Origin: Cordilura impudica
Lineage: Eukaryota > Arthropoda > Insecta > Diptera > Scathophagidae
Assembly: GCA_963682025.1 (NCBI GenBank)
Contig: OY821517.1
Span: forward strand, 98,021,946-98,085,945
Direction of reading: 5' to 3'
DNA: 64,000 nt
Part shown: positions 21,820 to 34,053 of the stretch, piece by piece
Layout of the letters: every line of letters begins with the position of its first letter
Numbering within the stretch: position 1 is the stretch's first letter
Made by a program: the position numbers and the translations under genes
The notes under the pieces: model-generated
The model's input: only the letters and a program-made list of their open reading frames with translations
What the model was told of the DNA's origin: nothing
Databases searched by the model: none

Positions 21820-23690
21820 ACATTAGCCAAATCGGTCTAGCAGTTCTCAAGCGATACGCTTAGCAACTGATAGCAATTCATATTTATAATAATTCAATAC
21901 ACAATAATAAATAAATGTCTCTATTAAAATTTTTGAAATTCGGTCCACTGTTATGTACATGTAACAAAATAAGCGTTTGTATTTGCTAAATTGTGTGCAA
22001 GTGTGTTTGTAGTACATATATTCCTATACAAAAGAATTTAACCTTCTTAGCTTTTTTTGGGGTTTAAAAATCGGTTTAATTAAATTCATATCAGTTTTTT
22101 TTAACTGAATAACGCAGATTCATACCTAAGTCTCAGAATAATTATTATGCCTAAATAAATGAATGATGACAAACAAAATGATATGAAAAACCTTTTAAGG
22201 TAGTGTTGATTTAATGAAGGTAAATTTGTAATTAATTAATTAATGTCAATTATAATGATTTAGCAATTAGCCGGGAAAATTAAATGATAAACATAATTTA
22301 ACTTCCAATACCTTTTTCAACCAAGGAATGTTTGTGAAAGTTATTTATGACTTTTGCTTCAAAGAAAGTAGCAGCATTTAAACAATTACTAATTTTTTTC
22401 TGATTTTTAGAAGCAAATATTCTTGTGATAATTAAAAATATAAACACTATCTGGTGAAATATACCGAAAGTGTTTGTTTTTATTTCGTCAGTTTTGTACA
22501 AATCTATCTAAAGCGGGATTTAAATGTACATGATTACCACTAAATATTGTCATGATGGAACCATTTTTCTAAGAAAAAAAAAATTGCTTTTAACCGTTAT
22601 TGACCTCACTTTAACAGGTCGGACGAAAGACTCTGTTTTCATAACTGATCGTATATGGTATCGTATAGTCGGTCCAGAGTGACTTATTTCATAACATATT
22701 TGTTTTGTTAATTTATTCAATTTCATTATAATTTCATTAAATATTCATTCAAATATATTTCTAAAAATAACGTAGTTTTAACTTTAAGCAATATTTCGAA
22801 ACCTTGAATATTTTATAAACAAATCAACAAACAAACAAACAAAAACGAAATCTGTCAACCATCTGTAAATTACAACAACCACCCCTCATGCTGTAACACT
22901 TACGACTAGGATAAATAACAAACATAGTAAAAGCTTTAATTAGAAAAGCTTTCACTATTAAAATGGTTTTACTCATATTATCTCATACAAAAAGTAATAT
23001 AAATAACAAAGTAATTTCTATGATAACATTAACAGAAATTGAGAAATTGAAAGAGAGTTAGAGAGAGAGAAAGAGAGAGAGAGAGAGAGTAAGATGGTCA
23101 ACAGTTGTTTAATGCTTATGAAGAGACCGAATGGACTGTTGCTTTAGAAGCAACAGAGTGGAGCAACAGTTTTTATAACGAAAAATAAAAACACCCCTGA
23201 TATTTGATTGTTGTTGTACACCACCCCATTATTAAATCGTTGAAATCATGGAGATATGTATGTATGATATTGTTGTATAAATTCGAGTAAATGGCAACGA
23301 AATACAATACAGCTGTTTTTTATATAGTCACTGCTATTGAATATTCATACACATACGAGGTGTAGCTTAACAATTTCATAACTATGCTTTCGTTTCGTCT
23401 ATACATATGTTGTAATGTATATTATATTTAGGTATGTTTAATCCTAGTTTTTATTGCTTTTACGTTACTTGAATATGTGTGAGTGTTTTTCTTAGAGCCT
23501 CACAACTTTGAGTTGCTAACTCTGCTTTTTCTGACAACCGATTTAACAGGTTATAATTGCTTTTAATTTCGTTTGGTTAGCCATTTTATTATGGTTATAC
23601 TTACATGAGAGCAACGCTTGCTAATTGATGAAATTTTCTATCAAATTAATCCGCAACTGCGACTAATTCAAATAACTATTTACCGTTTTC
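21820..23690. other. No recognisable gene; contains a GA microsatellite
   Basis: AT-rich intergenic sequence. A (GA)n tract lies at about 23055-23092. A 70-base scrap of repeat P's GTATCGTATAGTCGGTCC end is near 22650. No coding similarity seen. Confidence 0.5.
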
Positions 23691-23694
23691 GCGC

Positions 23695-24545
23695 TACGTT
23701 TACTGTCATCTCGTAAGATGCGAAAGAGTGTGCACCATCGGACAGCATAGCATTGAAGAAGACCCACATCAATCAGTTCGGCGCCGTACTGAGCAAATGG
23801 AGAGTGTCCATACACATTTATGGAAGATTTTACGAGCTTTTAAGATTCAACTAGTGCAAAAATTAAGGCCAAACGACCATCGTATATGCCGTCAATTCGG
23901 GCAATGGGCTGAAGCGCAAATTAAAAGTGATTTTCATTTTCCACGCAAAATTTTGTTCACAATGAAGTTAATTTTTTGTTGAATGGATACGTAAGTAAAA
24001 TTGTTGCATTTGGAGTGAATATAAACTAAATACGAATACATACACAGAAAATTACTGTTTGAGTTGCTTTATGGGCCGGCGGTGTCAGTGGTCCATATGT
24101 CTTCAGAAACGATGATGCGCAGAATGTTACTGTCAACGGTGCACGGTGTACCTCAATTAGGTTGCATTAACTTGCTGACATCTGGATCTAACAGGATGGA
24201 GCCATGTGTCACAGAGCGCCCGCTGTAATTAATTACTAAAAGAAACTTTTAATGAACAAATACTTTTATGTAATGGTCGTGTTAATTGCAATACAAATTG
24301 AGTGATTTAACCCCATTAGACTATTTTATTTGAGCTGATTAAAGTCGCTTTTCTACACCGATAAACCAGAGTCAGATGAACACCTGGAAATCAACATTGA
24401 CGAGTTATTGGCGAAAAGTGTGTGAAAATTGGAGTTCCAGATAGCGCCATGTAGTCGCCGGTGATGGCGGTCTCATGGCTCAAATTATATTTAATGGCAT
24501 AATATTATCTGCACAATAAAGTCAGCTTAATTGATATTCAACATC
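23695..24545 (+). pseudogene. Mariner/maT-like transposase remnant
   Basis: Heavily decayed relative of the element at 11.2-12.5 kb. Fragments in order are IQLVQKLRPNDHRICRQFGQ, an LNGYVSKIV block (position of the SDEAHF-LGGYVNKQ motif), VALWAGGVSGPYVFRNDD, VTVNGARC, QDGAMCHRAPA (second catalytic block), YTDKPESDEHLEINIDELLA and a C-terminal SRR-RSHGSNYI-like tail. Frames change repeatedly. No intact TIR was found. Confidence 0.72.
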
Positions 24546-25039
24546 ATTTTCTTTATTCTATTTTAATTTAAAGTTCTGTAACTCTAAAAAAACATCTGTT
24601 ACATTTGAATGAAAACTGGCCTCTCACGGAGACAACGTTATGCAAACTGGCGATTAATTGAGAGATGTCGTAATTTTAAAATATTGTTATTTTTTTATAG
24701 ATGGATATACAATGTTTTGGGACCATTTTTCTTTTTCACAATGTAACTTTGTAATGAAAAGTGTTAAATTAGTAGATTAAATTGCAGCTTAATGCGATTT
24801 TAGTGGTTAAAAATATCCAAAAATACAAGAAAATAATTTACATCACAAATAGTTTAAAATTAATGTAAAAAGTGAAAACTTCAGGAACTAAAAAAATGAT
24901 AGCGAATACTTATAGTAAAACTTATTTACACATTATGTTGTTTTAAAATTGCTTGCTGCACATATTTCGGTCCAACTACTAGGGAATGCGACTCATTTCA
25001 TGTCGCGGAAACGACATGCTAATTGTTAATTCAAATTAA

Positions 25040-26210
25040 GTTTCTATTAAAGATGAAAAAGAAAAGAAAATATCCTTTTCTAGAAAATGTCATAAGGTCC
25101 TTTTTAAGGAAAATTTACTTTATTAAGAAAAAATGCGTTCTGAAGAAAAGTGTAGTTTTTTTAAGAAAAATTCATTTTTTTAAGAAAATTTACCTTTTTT
25201 ACCTTTGGTACTTTTTTAAGAAAAGGATATTTTCAAGAGTAGCTCCTTTTATGAATACGTAATTTCTTAGAAAATTTAATTTTTTTAGAAAACGCAATTT
25301 TTTAAAGAAAGGTACTTTTTTAAGGAAAAGAGGGTTTTTAAGAAAAGCTTCTTTTATAAGAAAAAGTACCTTTTAAAAACGGGTACTTAAAAAAAAGTGC
25401 GTTCTAAGAACATTTATATTTTAAGAAAATTTACTTTTTAGGAAAGATACTTTTTAAGAATAAATACTTGTTAAGAAATGGTACCTTTTAAAGAAAATAT
25501 TGTTTTTAAGGAAAATGTACTCTAAAAAATACTTTTTTAAAAAATCAACTTTTTTAGAAAAAAGAGCAATTCTTAAGAAAGAGATAAAATGTAAGAACAT
25601 TTTTTTTTTTACTGTTTTAAGAAAAAGTACTTTTTAAGAATGGGCCTTTTCAATAAAATTTACTTTTTAAAAAAAGATTCCTTTTATGGAAAATACTTTT
25701 TTAAGGAAAGGTACTTTTTTATGAAAATTTATTTTTTGAAGGAAACGTACTTTGTTAAGGAAACGTACTTTTTAAGGAAAGAAATTTTTTAAGAAAAGGT
25801 GCTCATTTAAGAAAAAGTATTTTTAAGAATGAGTCCTTAAAAACGTGCTTTTTAAGAATATGCATTTTTTAAGAAAATCAACGTTTTAGAAAAAGGTACT
25901 TTTTAAGACATAGTACTTCTAAAGAAAATATTATTTTTAATGAAAAGTACCTTAAAAATACTTTTTTAAAAAAATGATTTTTTTAAGGAAAATTGTACTT
26001 AAAAAATACTTTTTTAAATAATTGAATATTTGGAGAAAAAGGTTAGTTGTTATGAATAAAATAAAATATCAAGAAACATTTTTTTTTTTGAAAATTTACT
26101 GTTTTTAGAAAAGGTACTTTTTAAGGAAAGGTTTTTTTTTTTAAACAGGTACTTTTTTTAAGAAATGGTATTTTTCTAAGCTATGGTCCTTTTCGAATAT
26201 AAATCTTATA
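25040..26210. repeat. Degenerate minisatellite, TTTTTTAAGAAAA/GGTAC units
   Basis: About 1.2 kb of a diverged repeat whose core is AAGAAAAGGTACTTTTTTAA, with spacing of roughly 20-35 bases. Both halves are nearly pure A/T apart from the GTAC and AAGG islands. The open frames over it (Lys/Phe-rich) are compositional artefacts. Confidence 0.78.
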
Positions 26211-26664
26211 TATTAAAAGAATTTATGAATAAACTTTGCATTCAAGAGTTTTTTCAATATTTTTCTTTTCTTAAACCTCTATAACTAGAGTTCTAATTAA
26301 CGTGGGCTGTTGACATAGGTCTAAGAACACTCAATGGATCAAGCTCCTTCTTTTGAGCTATTAACTGCTTAAATTCGTTGGGTTTGAGGAAAGTTATGCG
26401 TGGACAATCAACTTTACTTTTACTGTACGTTAACTTCTCTTGGCATATTTTGGCATTACTGTACGTTAACTTCTGTGGGCATGTACAATTTTTGAGATGC
26501 TAACTATTTTATTAATACTTAGACGTATATATGATAATTGTATGAAGTTAAAAATTTATCATATACTTATGTGTATATGTGACCTGGTTCTATAACAAGT
26601 GGGCTTACGTGCGAAAACAAATTATCGAGAAAACTGCTGTTAAGGGTAAAAAACTCGTTGCGTC
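26211..26664. other. Unassigned; left flank of the hAT element
   Basis: Contains a short direct repeat of TTACTGTACGTTAACTTCT (about 26419 and 26454). The last 80 bases form a coding-like frame (WAYVRKQIIEKTAVKGKKLV) that stays open across the hAT pre-insertion site into the right flank; this may be chance. Confidence 0.3.
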
Positions 26665-27107
26665 CAGTGATGTCAGATGTAGGGAATTTTCCCTTTTTGT
26701 AGGGATCTTTTTGAAAATTTTGAAGCGTAGGGAAAAAAAGGACAGATTTTTAATTTTAGGCGAAATGTAGGGAATTTTTTAAATTTATTTTTTGAAACAA
26801 AATTAATTTTTAGTTCAAAATGTCATCGCCATAAATTATGGAAGAAACACCTACAACAAATTGATTACCAATCTGGTAATATTCATAAAAAAATAGGAAA
26901 GAGTGGTAATACCACGATAAAAAACATGCGAACAGACGGCATTACTCGAAGTGATAGTGGACAGTTTTATTCAAAACAAGTACATAGATACTAAATTTTT
27001 ACGATAATTGTTTATGGTATAGTAATACATTTCCATCCATCATGTAAGTAAACAAAATATTAAAATTTTATTGTAATTTTCTTTAATACAATTTAATTGT
27101 AGAAAAA

Positions 27108-29061
27108 TGTCATCTTCTGATACTTCTTCTGATGAAACAGTTACCAATAAAAGTAAATACCGAAAACAACGATTTTGTCCAAGTTGGATCAAAGATGACA
27201 ATTTCAAAGGTTGGCTCGAGCCTATTAAAAACGATGACCTGTGACAAAATCCTTAATTGTGGAAAGTCAGATCTTATAAAACATGCTGCAACCAAGACTC
27301 ATAAAAAGCTAGTTACCGCAATAAACGCAACAACAAAAATGGATTCTTTTTTTGTCAAAAAAGTCTCTGACAAAAACAGTGGTGTTACAAACTTTGAGAT
27401 TCGGATATGCCTTTTTTTGCTGAACATAATACAAATAATAGAGCATTTAATACCGCTTTTAAAGGACATTGTTCCAGATTCTAAAATATTAAAAGATTGC
27501 CAATTAGGTAGAACCAAATGTACACAAATTATTCAAAATGTTTTGGCAAGTGAAGAAAAGGAAAAGTTAATACAAAATTTAAAAAGTAATATATTTTCGG
27601 TACTAGTTGATTAAAGCACAGATGTTGCCTCACAAAAAACAATGCGTGTTCTTGTCAGATATTGTGATGAGCAACAAGAAAGAACGATAGTTCAGCTATT
27701 GGATTTACTACACTTTGGATCAGATTGCACTGCCGATTCACTGTATAACAAATTTAAAACAACCATTTTAGGCTATGGAATTCCATATAAAAATATAATT
27801 GGTTTGTGCTGCGACGGTGCCAGCGTAATGGTCGGCCAGTATAAAGCTTTTGCATCAAGACTTCTAGCTGACAATCCAGATGTTATTACAATTAAATGCA
27901 TATGCCACTCAGCTGCCATCATTGCAAACAAATCGTGTTTAATATTGTCAAGAGCACCCGAGGATTTGATAAGACAAATAGGAACATATATTTCGGGAAG
28001 TTCTAAACGATGTTGTGAATTGGAAGAATTCCAGGAAATTCTTAATGCTGAAAAAAGAAAAATACTTCGAACATCAGCAACCAGATGGCTATCACATCGG
28101 AAATGTGTCGAAAGAATTTTGGAAAATTGGCATGTTTTGTTAGAATATTTTAAATACGCATCTACTCAAGACAAACTTAAATCGGCCGATTTAATATTAA
28201 ATGAATTGACAAACGAATGCAACAAAGCATATTTGCTTTTTTTAAAATATGTATGTGTTAAACTATTTTAATTCACTAAATGCACTTTTCCAATCTAAAA
28301 GGCCGTTAGTTTATGCCCTCCATTCTGAGTTATTGAAAATTTTTTTTAAGTTAGTCAAAAATTTTATCAAAAAATCCGAGTTAAGGTTTGATTGTGTTGT
28401 AAGATCACCACATGTTTCTTTGCAAATCGAAGAAATTTACGTTGGAAATGAATGCGAAGAACTATTGAAAAGTTTTCCACAGCAAAGTGCAAACCAAATA
28501 AAATCTGACTGTCTCAAATTCTACATAACGGCTCTTGAGGAAACCCAAAGAAGACTTCCTTTAAAGGATGGTTCAATTTTTAAAGAAATGGAGTTTTTGA
28601 GCCCAGAAGCAGCCATTGGTGGTATAAATAAAAATGTTTTTAAATCTAAATTACTGTGTCAAAAATTTAATATTGATTTTAACAATCTAACACAGGAGTG
28701 ATTAACATTGGAGTACAATTTCTCCGACCATGAGAAGCTGTATTTATCTAAACTAGACTTGGAGCAATTTTGGTCTAATATTTGTAAATCCAAAAACTTT
28801 AATGAGACTTTATTGCTTCCAAACTTTGCTAAATTGGTCAAAATTTTATTGGCTTTGCCACATGCTAATGCGGATGCTGAAAGAACATTTTCTTTAGTAA
28901 CAGATGTTCGAACAAAAAAGAGGAACAAATTAAGCAACGAAGTTTTAAACTCAATTTGTATAATCAGATCTCACTTACAGTCAAATACAATGAACTGCAT
29001 AAGTTTTAAGTGTACAACTAGTCATTTTAAAAGAATGAACTCTAAGGTACTTTATAACTAA
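27108..29061 (+). pseudogene. hAT transposase (BED-type), few lesions
   Basis: Starts MSSSDTSSDETVTNKSKYRK, then a BED finger DNFKGWLEPIKNDD with a deletion that removes the first Cys pair; CDKILNCGKSDLIKHAATKT follows. The catalytic core shows FSVLVD (first Asp), IIGLCCDGASVMVGQ (second Asp), IKCICHSAAIIANKS and RTSATRWLSHRKCVERIL. The C-terminal dimerisation block LPNFAKLVKILLALPHANAD then AERTFSLVTDVRTKKRNKLS is complete, with TAA at 29059. Lesions are a frameshift/deletion near 27235, a TAA at 27612 directly after the first catalytic Asp, an apparent 4-base tandem duplication near 28250 and a TGA at 28699. It is dead but retains nearly all of its length. Confidence 0.92.
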
Positions 29062-29215
29062 CTATTTTTTATACTGCACTTTTAATGTTAACTTTTTATT
29101 TTTAGTTTTTGCTTTATTTTTGTGTTATTTTCTTTTGGAAATATCTTTTTAACCGTTTTTTTTTTTAAATGAAATTAAAAACCATATTTTTTTTTGTTAT
29201 TTCTTTATAAATACA

Positions 29216-31595
29216 CTAGCTGTTTTTACCCGGTCTTGCCCGGGATACCAAGCGCTGAGTACTTAAAAATTTGTATGGACAGTAAATTAATTTTTTATTT
29301 CAATTCAAAATTTTTTGATTTTTTAATTTAGAAGTTTTTTAAGATGCTGCAGCAAAAATGATTCAAAAATAAGTTGCGAAACCGCTTTAAGTATTTTTTA
29401 AGTTTATTTATAAACATCAAATATAACGGAATCGTTTGCAAATTAAAGGAATCAGAACTTTTAAAAATTGAATTACTTCACTCAATAAGTGATCATCATT
29501 GAGCAGAGAAGTCAAATTCAAGTTTCAGAAATGAAATACTAATGCGACGTTTAATATTGTGTCGCAAGGTTTCTTTAAGCAACTGCTTATAGTATATGTG
29601 TGTCCTATTTTGATCAACAGGTAATTATTTCACATACGTAGATAAAATTTCTCATATAACATTTCTCTAAGCTGTGTTCCGCGAGCGAGTCGCGCCCGAT
29701 TCCTCGCGTTTGGCAGCCAGACCCGTGCTGCCGCGCAGTTGTTGTCAACTTATTTTAATCGCCAAAATATATTTTTCAGATCATTGCGATATTTTTGCTG
29801 AGCTGTGTTCCGCGTGCGCGTCGCGTCCGCGTCAGCGCGCCTCGCGCCGCTTCCTCGCAGCTACTACCCGTTCTGCCGCTTAGTTCTCGTTAACTTATTT
29901 TAATTCCTAAAACATATTTTTTGGAGCATTGCGATATTTTAGCTGGGCTGTATTCCGAGAGTGCGTCGCGTCCGCATCCGTCGCATCCGAGTCCGCGGTA
30001 GCGCACTGCGCGCCGCTTCCTCGCAACTACTACCCGTGCTGCCGCTTAGTTCTCGTTAACTTATTTTAATTCCTAAAACATATTTTTTAGAGCATTGCGA
30101 TATTTTAGCTGAGCTGTGTTCCGAGAGCGCGTCACGTCCGCATCCGTCGCGTCCGAGTTCGAGTCCGCGGTCGCGCGCCGCGCGCCGCTTCCGCGCATTT
30201 GGCAACCACACCTGTGCTGCCGCGCAGCTGTTGCCAACTTATTTTAATTGTCAAAATATATTTTTCAGATCATTCCGATATTCCAGCTAAGCTATATTCC
30301 CCGTGCTATCGAAAAGAAAACTCATTTTAAATGCATTTATTGTAGGACATATATTGAGAGCAGTATGCAAATGTTTACTAAAATATATATTTAACAAAAT
30401 TCATTAAATAAAAATATGTAAAAATTTAAGAATGAATTTGGGGATAAGTTAATTTTTTCTTTCGATTAAAAAAAAAATGGGGAATTTGTTCATTTCTTTT
30501 GGGTGCATTTTTTAAGTTTGGTGAATTTGTTCACCGTGTAGTTATTTCCGTGTAAACCAAATTTCAGAGAAATCCGTTGAAAAGTACAAATTTGTATAGG
30601 GAAGAAATATACCACACAACAAAATGTGAATTTTATATGAAAATTGGGCGTAAAAGTAAGCGTGGTCGGTAAAATTCATATGGCGGCCTTCCCTGGAATA
30701 TGTACTATATTTTGGAGAAAGCCATTGAAAAATAAAAGTTTGTATAGCAATCAAATAAAGAAACAAATAAAAGGAAAAAAATAAGTTTTATATACATAGA
30801 AGTGGCCTGTAAGAAGCGTCTGGTGACCTTCCCTGTAGTATAGAGGTCGTGTGACCAAATTTTAGACATCCCTCGAAAAATAAAAATTTCTATAGTGAAC
30901 AAATGTACCAAAAAACAGAAAATTAATTTTGTATAAAAAGTGGGCGTAGAAGTAGGCGTGGCCGGCAAGAATCATATGGCTATCTCTCTGGAGTACAGAG
31001 ATCGTGTGTACCAAATTTCAGAGAATTCCGTTGAAAAATAAAAATTTGTGTAGCGAACAAATATACCAAAAAACAGAAAACGAATTGTATACAAAAAGTG
31101 GGCGCAGAAGTTGGCGTGGCCGGTAAGAACCATATGGCGACCTTTCCTGGAGTATGGAGATTGTGTGTAGCAAAATTCAGAGAAATCCGTTGAAAAATAA
31201 TAATTTGTATAGCGAACATATATACCAAAAAGCAGAAAATGAATTGTATATAAAAAGTGGGCGTAAAAGTAGGCGTGGTCGATAAAAAGTATATGGAGAC
31301 CTTAGCTGGAGTACAGGGATCGTGTGTACCGAATTTCAGAGAAATCTGTTAACAAATAAAAATTTGTATAGTGAACAAATATGAATAAAACAGAAAATGA
31401 ATTTTACATAAAAAGTGAGCGTAAAAGTAGGCGTGGCTGGTAAAAAGTATATGGCGACCTTTCCTGGCTTATAGAGATCGTGTGTACAAAATTTCAGGAA
31501 AATCCGTTGAAAAATAAAAATTTGTATAGCGGTCAAACAAACAAACAAACAAACGAACAAACAAACAAACAGAAAATGAATTTTATATATATAGA
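29216..31595 (-). mobile_element. Non-autonomous Helitron, copy 2 (inverted), inside hAT
   Basis: Reverse orientation of the element at 7.75-10.16 kb. On the minus strand it begins TCTATATATATAAAA (31595 downward) and ends CTAG at 29219-29216, with the CCCGG/CCGGG hairpin just inside. The host bases are A and T on the two sides, as expected for Helitrons. It contains the same tandem array (phrase GGGCGTAAAAGTAGGCGTGG on the plus strand) and the same GC-rich block at about 29670-30300. Because it sits within a hAT with preserved ends, it postdates that hAT insertion. Confidence 0.9.
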
Positions 31596-31852
31596 TAAAT
31601 TGTAACTGAATTAATGTATAAAATTTAAATAAAATTTACTTTTGTTTAAAAACTATTTTTTTTATTAAAACAAATGAATTTATAGCGTAGGGAAAAATGT
31701 AGGGAAAAAATTTGGGTGTAGGGAAAAAAAGGGAAGTTTTTTGAGAAACGTAGGGCTTTTCAAAAATTTCATCTGGCATCACTGTTTGCGTCATTTCGCG
31801 TTAGTTGTTCCCCTTTATCTACATTGCCCGGTATTACTAAGTATATTCAAGA

Positions 31853-32263
31853 ATGTCAAGTGATGATTCTGCTCGGATTATTATCGTAGTTAATCGCGTT
31901 AAGTTGAGTTTACAAATTTTATCATTGTTATCGCACCGGCCGTCTTTTTCGTATCAGGTTAATGTAATCGTTTCTGTTGTTTTTTTTTTTTTTGTAGAAA
32001 AAGGAGTGTTATTGAGGAGCTCAGGTCCGTCTACAGTCAATATTTCTTTGAGGACGATGAAGACAATGACGGGCCTGATGATGATGTTGTTTCGACTGGC
32101 AATGATTACGAACTACGTTTGTCTAAGGCAGAAAATCAAATAGAACAAAGTTACGTTGGGATGGATGTATCTGCTGTAGGTAAAAAAGAAGAGGAGCTGC
32201 TAACCAAATTTCTCTCAAACGCTTGTCTAATAACAAATGCCAAACAATTATACCACGAAAATT
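31853..32263 (+). CDS. Candidate small host gene, acidic protein, two exons
   Basis: Beginning 69 bases after the right end of the hAT, ATG opens MSSDDSARIIIVVNRVK. A T-tract ending TTTTTTGTAG near 31997 looks like a splice acceptor. After it, a frame reads RRSVIEELRSVYSQYFFEDD, then an Asp/Glu-rich run, ELRLSKAENQIEQSYVGMDV, GKKEEELLTKFLSNACL and a stop near 32263. The composition is unlike the surrounding AT-driven frames, which argues for real coding sequence. The donor site is unclear: CAGGTTAATG near 31960 gives the wrong phase for the second exon, so the gene model is provisional. The protein family is unknown to me. The hAT would sit in its upstream region or 5' UTR. It could also be a pseudogene. 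Confidence 0.38.
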
Positions 32264-34053
32264 GATCGCGAATGCGAGAATCAATTGTTTAGAGTCAGCA
32301 AAGAATATATTCTGGTTTCCTTTAATTTTTAGTACACTTTTCCACATATTGACATTCTGATGTTTATCATGTGTAAAACCATCTCATACTCTATACGAAT
32401 CGTCAAAATTATCACGTATTAAGAATATGTAAATTCTTGCATTCTAAAATTTTCATTAAAAATTCCATCATTAACGACCCTCGTGTAAATGCAACAGTCG
32501 AACAGCTTAAAATTTAATACTTTGAGTGCAAACATACGTATAGACGATACACACAATATGAGCTTTTTTTTGGTTTGTTACTTTTTCGACTGACTGTTAA
32601 ACTCCTGGGAGTTAAATAACAGGAACAATAAGAAAAACATCCAGGCAAACTGAACACTGTTAAACATATTGAAACCCAAGTACTTTTTATTACTGTTGCC
32701 TGCTACTTTCTGTTTTTTTTTTTTTTGGATTTTTTGTTAAATATGAAAGAAAATAGTCAGTGCCTGGATTGTTGTTGTTTAGTTTAGAACGTATAACGGT
32801 GAATATCGCGTGCGCGCTTAAAAATCATTTCAACGGGTGAAAAAAACGTAGAACAAAAAACAGAATTTCAATTTGAAAATTTACAAGAAAATTATGAATT
32901 AAATGTTTGAAAATAAATACATACTTCTATTAAAAAATAAATTATACAAAAAATTGTTTGTAAATTATAGCAAAGTTATGAATAAGTAACAATTTCTTGT
33001 GAATGGTTTGGGTTTTAGAAAGTTTTAACTTTTTAATCGCCAAGGTAATTAATTTTGAGTTTTGAAGTTGAAACTTTTTATAGTTTCAGTTAAATAATTG
33101 ATGTATTAGACATAAGTTGCACATGAAGTGTTAATACACAAATAGCGTGTCCCAAAGTCGATTAATCAAAATAAAAGTTAATCAAAATAAATATTTTAAA
33201 AATATTTTTTAAACTGCTTACAGTGTTTGTGTGAGATTTATGGCAAAGTTGTTATCAAACTGTCAATCTTCGTAGTTAAAAAATCATAAAAAATGGTTTA
33301 TGGACAAATCTTGTAGAAAATTCGACCATGAAGGATTATTTAATCAGGCTTTTTAAAATAAAAAAGGAAATGACTGATTGTTACTGTCTTTTCCTTGGGC
33401 ATGTTTTAATAAAAAGAGTACTCAAGATATAATTTTTTCAATACCGTACCAGCAATGACAAGTTAAATATAATAAAAAAATAAATAAATAAATAATGTCT
33501 ATTTCGTAATAAATTTAATATAGACATTTGAATTTTTTAGAAAATAACCCTTAAGAAAGACACAACTCTAATAAGTACAGGAAACTGTTAAAGCGTTCAA
33601 AATGAATTACTTGTAAATCTATTCAACAATTCATCACATTAAAAAAAAAAAACAAAACAAATTCTGAGCGATCAAAAATAATGATATAAATATTTTATAA
33701 TACAAAAACTAAGAGCGTTCTATAACTGTATTGACCAGTTTGTGATCAAAAAGTAATGAATTTGTGTTAGTATTTGTAAGAACACAATATTCCTTTTTCA
33801 ATCGATATAACGATATTCGGTTGTCCATCCATCTATCTGGGTCTTAGTGTAAACCTTCAGAATCTAACGAAAGTTGACCTAGGAAAACATATTTAATTCA
33901 GAGGAAATCGGCAGACCTAGCTCCCAAACAAATGTTCGATAAAAGTTCATCTCAAATTACACTCCAGATTCAGCTTGTCATACTTGTCTTGGCTTATAGT
34001 ATCAAAAGGTGGCCAAATGAAAAGGAGTTTTTCCCAGTTAACTTGCAAGGTTT
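32264..34053. other. No recognisable gene
   Basis: AT-rich intergenic DNA with homopolymer tracts and no domain signal on either strand. The stretch 33830-34000 (GTCCATCCATCTATCTGG, GCAGACCTAGCTCCCAAACA) may be a very old scrap of repeat P. Confidence 0.5.

Larger units (their letters stand above)
26665..31784 (+). mobile_element. hAT transposon with TIRs and 8-bp target duplication
   Basis: Termini are CAGTGATGTCAGATG (left) and CATCTGGCATCACTG (right), inverted repeats with one mismatch. Flanking octamers GTTGCGTC (26657-26664) and TTTGCGTC (31785-31792) match at 7 of 8 positions, the signature hAT duplication. The element carries one transposase gene in the same orientation. A 2380-bp Helitron (29216-31595) was inserted later, so the hAT itself is about 2.74 kb. 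The subterminal regions contain repeated TAGGGAA motifs at 26680, 26728 and 26768 with variants at 26700, and at 31688, 31700 and 31719 with a variant at 31751, all in the same orientation. Confidence 0.93.

Noticed and set aside
25023..25262. Lys/Phe-rich 79-codon frame
   Set aside because: Low-complexity reading of the AT minisatellite.
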